From Rosistilla oblonga (GTDB lineage: Bacteria > Planctomycetota > Planctomycetia > Pirellulales > Pirellulaceae), in contig NZ_CP036292.1 in NCBI RefSeq assembly GCF_007751715.1, positions 4,347,339 to 4,411,338 of the forward strand: 64,000 nucleotides of DNA. Direction: 5' to 3'. Of this stretch, positions 59,258-64,000 are shown one piece after another; position 1 is the first letter of the stretch, and every line of letters begins with the position of its first letter. The translations under genes were made by a program, and so were the position numbers. The notes beneath the pieces are model-generated. The model was not told where the DNA came from, searched no databases, and saw only the letters and a program-made list of their open reading frames with translations.

Positions 59258-60091
59258 ATGGCCATTCGTCTCAAGTGCAAGTGTGGTAAAGACTTAAGCC
59301 TCAAGGATGAGTTGGCGGGCAAGTCGATTCGCTGCCCGGGTTGCAAGGAAGTCCTGAAGGTTCCCAGCGGCAACGCCCCGCCGAGTCGGCCCGCTGCTGC
59401 CGCCCCGTCGCAACCAACTTCGTTCCCCGCCGCGGCGGCCGCTGCACCAGCATCCGGTGGTGTCGGTTCGTTGTTTGACGACGAAGGGATCGGTCAATTG
59501 ACTGGCCCGGTCTGTATGGCTTGTGCAAAAGAAATGCGTCCGGGGACCTTGATCTGCATGAACTGCGGATACAACACGCAGACCGGCGAACGGGTGCAAG
59601 GCTTCACCGAATCGCAGGTAGCGGCATCGGAGTTTGGGCACGCCGCGTTGGATGAAGCGGCGGCGCACATGCGTCGCGATGCGAAGGTACAACAACAGAT
59701 CAGCGGGACCGGGATGCCGGTCTGGATGCTGGCCACGATCCTAATGTGCTTGGGCGGATTGGCTGTGATGGGCGTCTTCGTCAGCAACGCGATCGCAGCC
59801 GAAGAAGGAGCCAACAGCGGGTCGCCCGTTCCGCGAGGGATGCTGTTGGTGATCCTGTTGTTCCTGCAGGCTTGCAGCATGTATTTCTGGATCAAGATCA
59901 TGATCCACGGCTTCAAAGAATCCGCACTGCACGGCTTTCTATCGCTGTTCATCGGATTGTACGCATTGATCTATGCGTTCCGGCGGCCGGAGATTCGAAC
60001 CTATGGTTGGTCGCTGCTGACGATCTCGATCATCTATTCGATTGTCTTCTTTGGCGGCTTCGCTCTGCTCGGCCTGCTAGGGCTTGGTTAA
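59258..60091 (+). CDS. Zinc-ribbon membrane protein, plus strand
   Basis: A 277-residue protein with a zinc ribbon at the start (RLKCKCGKDLSLKDELAGKS and IRCPGCKEVLKVPSG), a Pro/Ala-rich linker, a second CxxC pair set (CMACAKEMRPGTLICMNCGY), and four hydrophobic segments in the C-terminal half. It is similar in plan to the protein at 10264 but shorter and different in sequence. Function unknown; a sensing or scaffold role at the membrane is a guess. It sits between arsC and tssK, without clear operon ties. Confidence 0.8.
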   Translation: MAIRLKCKCGKDLSLKDELAGKSIRCPGCKEVLKVPSGNAPPSRPAAAAPSQPTSFPAAAAAAPASGGVGSLFDDEGIGQLTGPVCMACAKEMRPGTLICMNCGYNTQTGERVQGFTESQVAASEFGHAALDEAAAHMRRDAKVQQQISGTGMPVWMLATILMCLGGLAVMGVFVSNAIAAEEGANSGSPVPRGMLLVILLFLQACSMYFWIKIMIHGFKESALHGFLSLFIGLYALIYAFRRPEIRTYGWSLLTISIIYSIVFFGGFALLGLLGLG

Positions 60092-60217
60092 TCGGTCGAT
60101 TCGCTGCAAACGCTATCTTTTCTCCGACGCTCAGGGTCGGCGGTTTGAATGGTCGAAGGAGACCGAAGGCTTTCCAGAGTCGCTGGTTCCTTCCTCCTTC
60201 CCTCGGGCTGTAGATCG

Positions 60218-61618
60218 ATGTTTGTTAACGCGCCGGTACATTGGCATGAAGGAATGTTTCTGAGACCTCAGCACTTCCAGATCTCCGAACGAAACATTCA
60301 CGACCAAATCCGCGACAACGTCCAATGGAACCGCCACTTCAGTTGGGGCCTGCGGCGTTTTCGACTCGACCCGACAGCGCTCGCCAACAACCGGATCGTC
60401 GTGTCGGAACTGGCGCTGCGGATGCGCGACGGCACGCTTGTCGCATATCCCGAATCGGGCAGCCTCCCCGAACTCGATCTGCGACAGGCGATGTTGGGCA
60501 AACAAACGCTGACTCTATTTGCAGCGATTCCGAAGCTGGAAGCTGCCGCGGCTGCGGCCACGCGCTACCGCGTCGAATCGCTCGATCTGGAGGATGCTAA
60601 TTCGGGCCAGAATCCACGCCCGATCCAGCTGCGCCGGTTAAACGTTCGGTTGTTATCCGATGCCGACGATCACGCCGGTTACGCCACGATGCCGTTGCTG
60701 CGGGTCCGCCGCGCCGATCACGCCGAGGGAGCTCCCGAGCTGGACCGGACGTTCATCCCGCCGCTGTTGGCCGTCGATGCCTGGGCGACGCTGGAGCAAG
60801 AGATCGTGCGGCCGGTGTTCGATCGGATCGGCAAAAAGCTGGATTTGGTCTCCAACCAAGTCGTCTCGCGAGGGATCACCTTCGATTCGACTTCGCAAGG
60901 CGATCGGATGATCCTGGAACAGATGCGGGTGATGAACGAAGCGTATGCCGAACTGAGCGTGCAGGCCTTCACACCGGGCATCCATCCGTTGGAGATCTTC
61001 CATCAGCTGTTGAGCTTTGTCGGCCGGATGGCTGTCTTCACCGCGGGTCGCCGCGTCCCCGATCTGCCGAAGTACGACCACGACGATCTGGGCAGCTGTT
61101 TCTGGACGGCGCGGCGGTTGGTCGATAGCGTCTTGGACGCGGTGATCGAAGCCGAATACAGCGAGCGAGCTTTTGTGGGAGCGGGCCAACGGGTGCAGGT
61201 CGCGCTCGAACCGGCTTGGTTGGAACCGGGCCAACGTCTGTTTGTCGCCGTCGCATCGACGCTGCCGACCGAACAGACTCGCGGTCTGGTCGAGAAGCGG
61301 TTGGACATGAAGATCGGTGCCGGAAGCACTGTCGACGAACTGTATCGACTGGGGCGAGCCGGGCTGCAGTTCAGCTATCGCGCCGATCCGCCGCGGTGTC
61401 TGCCGATGCGACCGGGGCGAGTTTTCTTCAGCGTCGATCCCAAGGCGTCGGCCGACCAATGGGCCGCCGTCGAACGTGGGCTCTCGCTGGCGGTTCGCTT
61501 CAACGAGAACCTGATCGCTGGCGACGTGCAAAACCGCCGCGCGATCGATGTCGTGATCGATGGCCGCCCGGTGACGTTGGAATTTGTGCTGTACGTCGTC
61601 CCACCATCGGCGGTTTAA
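60218..61618 (+). CDS. tssK: Type VI secretion baseplate protein TssK-like
   Basis: A 466-residue protein from ATG 60218 (a longer start at 60149 lacks resemblance). The N-terminus VHWHEGMFLRPQHFQISER is the TssK signature (W-x-E-G-M-F-L-x-P-Q-H-F-Q) of the baseplate adaptor that links sheath and trimeric membrane complex. The length is close to the usual 440-450. No other T6SS gene (tssBCEFGLM, clpV, hcp, vgrG) lies in the window, so its partners would be elsewhere or it has another use. It is followed 235 bases later by ftsK. Confidence 0.88.
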   Translation: MFVNAPVHWHEGMFLRPQHFQISERNIHDQIRDNVQWNRHFSWGLRRFRLDPTALANNRIVVSELALRMRDGTLVAYPESGSLPELDLRQAMLGKQTLTLFAAIPKLEAAAAAATRYRVESLDLEDANSGQNPRPIQLRRLNVRLLSDADDHAGYATMPLLRVRRADHAEGAPELDRTFIPPLLAVDAWATLEQEIVRPVFDRIGKKLDLVSNQVVSRGITFDSTSQGDRMILEQMRVMNEAYAELSVQAFTPGIHPLEIFHQLLSFVGRMAVFTAGRRVPDLPKYDHDDLGSCFWTARRLVDSVLDAVIEAEYSERAFVGAGQRVQVALEPAWLEPGQRLFVAVASTLPTEQTRGLVEKRLDMKIGAGSTVDELYRLGRAGLQFSYRADPPRCLPMRPGRVFFSVDPKASADQWAAVERGLSLAVRFNENLIAGDVQNRRAIDVVIDGRPVTLEFVLYVVPPSAV

Positions 61619-61853
61619 ACACCGCCGCCAACCGTTCGTTTAGAAACGGTTACCAAAACCCGATCGCTCGTCCACAAGACCGCACCGGTCGCGCCGATTG
61701 CGCCGACCGCTAGCATTTGATTGTGGTTTCGATTCCAGCGCGCCGATAAGTCCCGATGGACAAACAGACGAGGCTCAGGGATCCGAGCTTCCGAGGTTTT
61801 GGTATCGCCGCGCGACATGAGGTCGCCAGCTGCCACACGGAGGAACAAGAGAT

Positions 61854-64000
61854 ATGGCCCAGCCTGCCGCCGATGCCGAGGCTCCGCGGAGTATTCGTCG
61901 CGATGTCGCTGCGATCGCTCTCGCTGCGCTAACGACGATTCTGGCTGTCTCTCTATTCACGTTCGATCCAGCCGATCCGGTCGAGCCGCCTGTCTGGCCG
62001 CTCAGCTCGCTCTACTCCCCCGACACGCTGGTCTTTCCCGAAAACGGACGGATCACCAACGCCTGCGGCTACTGGGGTGCGATCCTCGCCGGTTCGCTGC
62101 TGACCGGCGCTGGCGTCGGCGCCTGCCTAGTCGTTTCGGTCCTTGGCGGAATCGCGGTCAGCGTCCTCTGGAAAGGTGGCGTTTCGGCGCCGGTGATGCG
62201 TTCGCTCGGCTGGACCCTGGTCCTGCTGTCGCTCACGACCGGGGCGTCGCTGTCGGAATTGGACCTCGCCAATATGCCGATCGTTGGCGCCGGCGGCTAT
62301 CTTGGGGCGATGACCAGCACGTGGTTGCGGATGCACTTCGCATCGGCGGGCGCCTGGATTCTGACCTTCACCTGCCTGATGTTCGGGATGCTGATGGCAA
62401 CCGATTACATCCTGGTTTATGCGACTAGCAAAGTTGCCAGCACCAGCGCCAAGACCTCGGTCGCTGGGCTGCGTCAAGTCGGGAAAATACTCCCCAAACG
62501 CGCCGTTCACGGGGGAGAACTGCAGAGCGATCTGGACGGTTCGGAATATCTCGAAGGCGACGACGCCGACGAACCGGAAGCCGAAGCCGCGTCGCAGCCG
62601 AGCGTTCGGATTCGCGGCCGCAAGCCCGAGCAGTTGACGGCGGCTGCCGAAGCCGAGCCGGCGGAGGAAGCGAGCCCCGAGGTCGAAGCCGAAGTGACCG
62701 AGGCGGAACCCGAAGAGGTGGAAGTCGAAGCGGAGGAAGCGGCCGAGACACGCGAGATCGTTGTCGAAGACGAGAAGCTGACGGTGCGTCTGGATCCGCC
62801 TCACGAGGAGACTCCCGAGCTGAAGGTCAAGACGAAGCAGAATCGCAAACCCAAAACCGAGTCGTTGGACGAATCGATGCGGGAGCAGATGCCCGAAGGG
62901 GCCGACGATTACCTGTTGCCAGCGGTGACCTTGTTGGACGAATCGGACGACATTTGTTACGACGACCAACTTGTCGAAGTCCGTCGCAAGGCCCGCCTGT
63001 TGGAGCAAGCCTTTGCCGACTTCAACCTGAACGTTCGCGTCAAGGAGATCGAAACCGGTCCGGTGATCGCGCAATACGAAGTCGAACTCGAGAAGGGTCT
63101 GCGACTGAACAAGATCACCGGCTTGGCCGACGATCTGGCGATCGCGTTGCGTGTCCCCACGGTCCGGATCGTGGCACCGATCCCGGGCAAAAACACTGTC
63201 GGTGTCGAGGTTCCCAACGATACGCGGCAGACGGTTCGGTTGCGTGAAGTGATCGAAGAGTGCAGTGGTTCGGCGAACAAGATGAACATCCCGGTCTTCT
63301 TGGGTAAAGACGTCTCGGGCAACCCGTTGACTGTCGATCTGGCCAAGATGCCTCACCTGTTGATCGCGGGCCGTACCGGTACGGGTAAAAGTGTTTGTTT
63401 GAACTCGATCATCACATCGATCCTGATGACTCGCCGTCCCGACGAGGTGCGGATGTTGATGATCGATCCGAAGATGGTCGAACTGTCGGGATATGGCCGC
63501 TTGCCGCACCTGATGCACCCTGTTGTGACCGACATGAAAAAGGCCGAAGCGATCCTCGCCTGGGCTGTCGACAAGATGGAGGAACGGTATTCGTTGCTGG
63601 CCAAGGTCGGCGTCCGGCATATCAACGGATACAACCAATTGGGCCGCGAGGAATTGGAGCGACGGTTCCAGCCCGAGAACGAAGAAGAGGCAGCGAACAT
63701 CCCCGATCACCTGCCGTTTATCGTGATCGTCGCGGACGAAATGGCCGACCTGATGATGACCAGCGGAAAAGATGCCGAAACGCACATCATTCGACTGGCT
63801 CAGAAAAGCCGTGCTGTCGGTATCCACTTGATCCTCGCGACGCAAAAGCCGACCGTCGACGTGATCACCGGTCTGATCAAGAGTAACCTGCCGGCAAGGC
63901 TCTCGTTCCAGGTGGCTAGCAGCAGCGATAGCCGCGTTGTTCTCGATGCAAACGGTGCCGACAAACTGCTGGGCAACGGCGATATGTTGTTCCTGTGGCC
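61854..64000 (+). CDS. ftsK: DNA translocase FtsK, partial (C-terminus beyond window)
   Basis: At least 715 residues from ATG 61854 (GGAGG 10 bases upstream). There are four membrane helices near residues 19-35, 72-105, 114-130 and 161-185, a long acidic linker (about residues 220-330), and the motor with Walker A GRTGTGKS (residues 506-513), IDPKMVELSGYG, Walker B FIVIVADEMADLMM and LATQKPTVDVITGLIK. It pumps DNA across the septum and helps chromosome segregation. The gamma domain is beyond the right edge. Confidence 0.96.
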   Translation, partial: MAQPAADAEAPRSIRRDVAAIALAALTTILAVSLFTFDPADPVEPPVWPLSSLYSPDTLVFPENGRITNACGYWGAILAGSLLTGAGVGACLVVSVLGGIAVSVLWKGGVSAPVMRSLGWTLVLLSLTTGASLSELDLANMPIVGAGGYLGAMTSTWLRMHFASAGAWILTFTCLMFGMLMATDYILVYATSKVASTSAKTSVAGLRQVGKILPKRAVHGGELQSDLDGSEYLEGDDADEPEAEAASQPSVRIRGRKPEQLTAAAEAEPAEEASPEVEAEVTEAEPEEVEVEAEEAAETREIVVEDEKLTVRLDPPHEETPELKVKTKQNRKPKTESLDESMREQMPEGADDYLLPAVTLLDESDDICYDDQLVEVRRKARLLEQAFADFNLNVRVKEIETGPVIAQYEVELEKGLRLNKITGLADDLAIALRVPTVRIVAPIPGKNTVGVEVPNDTRQTVRLREVIEECSGSANKMNIPVFLGKDVSGNPLTVDLAKMPHLLIAGRTGTGKSVCLNSIITSILMTRRPDEVRMLMIDPKMVELSGYGRLPHLMHPVVTDMKKAEAILAWAVDKMEERYSLLAKVGVRHINGYNQLGREELERRFQPENEEEAANIPDHLPFIVIVADEMADLMMTSGKDAETHIIRLAQKSRAVGIHLILATQKPTVDVITGLIKSNLPARLSFQVASSSDSRVVLDANGADKLLGNGDMLFLW

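Noticed and set aside
62127-63845. 572-codon minus-strand frame opposite ftsK
   Set aside because: Antisense of the FtsK motor; low-complexity Phe/Arg/Leu-rich shadow.
61854-64000. FtsK considered as an ESX/EccC-type ATPase for the WXG100 triad
   Set aside because: It has one motor domain, FtsK-type N-terminal helices and the canonical IDPKMVELS motif, and lies 41 kb away. It is an ordinary DNA translocase.

Overview
The window looks like chromosomal DNA of a planctomycete, most likely of the Pirellulaceae type. The evidence is gene content: a DUF1559 pseudopilin-like protein, a MoxR-DUF58-VWA gene cluster, a secreted PQQ-propeller protein, a Tat-exported Gfo/Idh/MocA oxidoreductase, zinc-ribbon membrane proteins, Cys-rich exported proteins, and long antisense open frames typical of this codon bias. 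I saw no rRNA, tRNA, CRISPR array, transposase or phage module. The assignment to genus is not possible from the sequence alone.

Layout. 1-8345 (minus): a tightly coupled MoxR ATPase - DUF58 - BatA-like - VWA/GAT-like - DUF4175-like membrane cluster, the last gene running off the left edge. 8830-16522: PQQ-propeller protein, zinc-ribbon membrane protein, ribosome recycling factor, a Cys-repeat exported protein, an FAD amine-oxidase-like protein and a secreted HEAT-like protein. 17161-20857 (plus): trans-sulfuration PLP enzyme, then a TPR / WXG100-like / helical protein triad, then ndk. 21069-32543: DUF1559 protein, Cys-rich protein, purC, a GH10-fold protein without catalytic glutamates, Gfo/Idh/MocA oxidoreductase, two EEP-family phosphohydrolases, a TolR-like coiled-coil protein, a YkgJ-type cluster protein, purU and an S4 protein. 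32665-43656: TRAP permease, a 100-bp tandem repeat block, carB, a flippase-like protein, an acyltransferase and transketolase. 44233-50488: His-rich secreted protein and a minus-strand export island (two FtsX-type permeases, ATPase, HlyD-type adaptor, Cys-bearing lipoprotein, Cys-rich small protein). 50778-55583: flavohaemoglobin, a secreted ceramidase-like hydrolase, a Tat-exported BNR protein and a Dabb protein. 56026-59116: arsRDAC operon without an efflux permease. 59258-64000: zinc-ribbon membrane protein, an isolated TssK, and the N-terminal part of FtsK running off the right edge.

How the genes fit together. Housekeeping functions (frr, ndk, purC, purU, carB, tkt, ftsK) are interspersed with envelope and stress functions. 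Best candidates for something undescribed are the TPR-WXG100-helical triad, the metal-flavoured ABC export island, the CEPACG repeat protein, the inactive GH10-fold protein and the lone TssK. All functional calls are by reading motifs; no database search was run.
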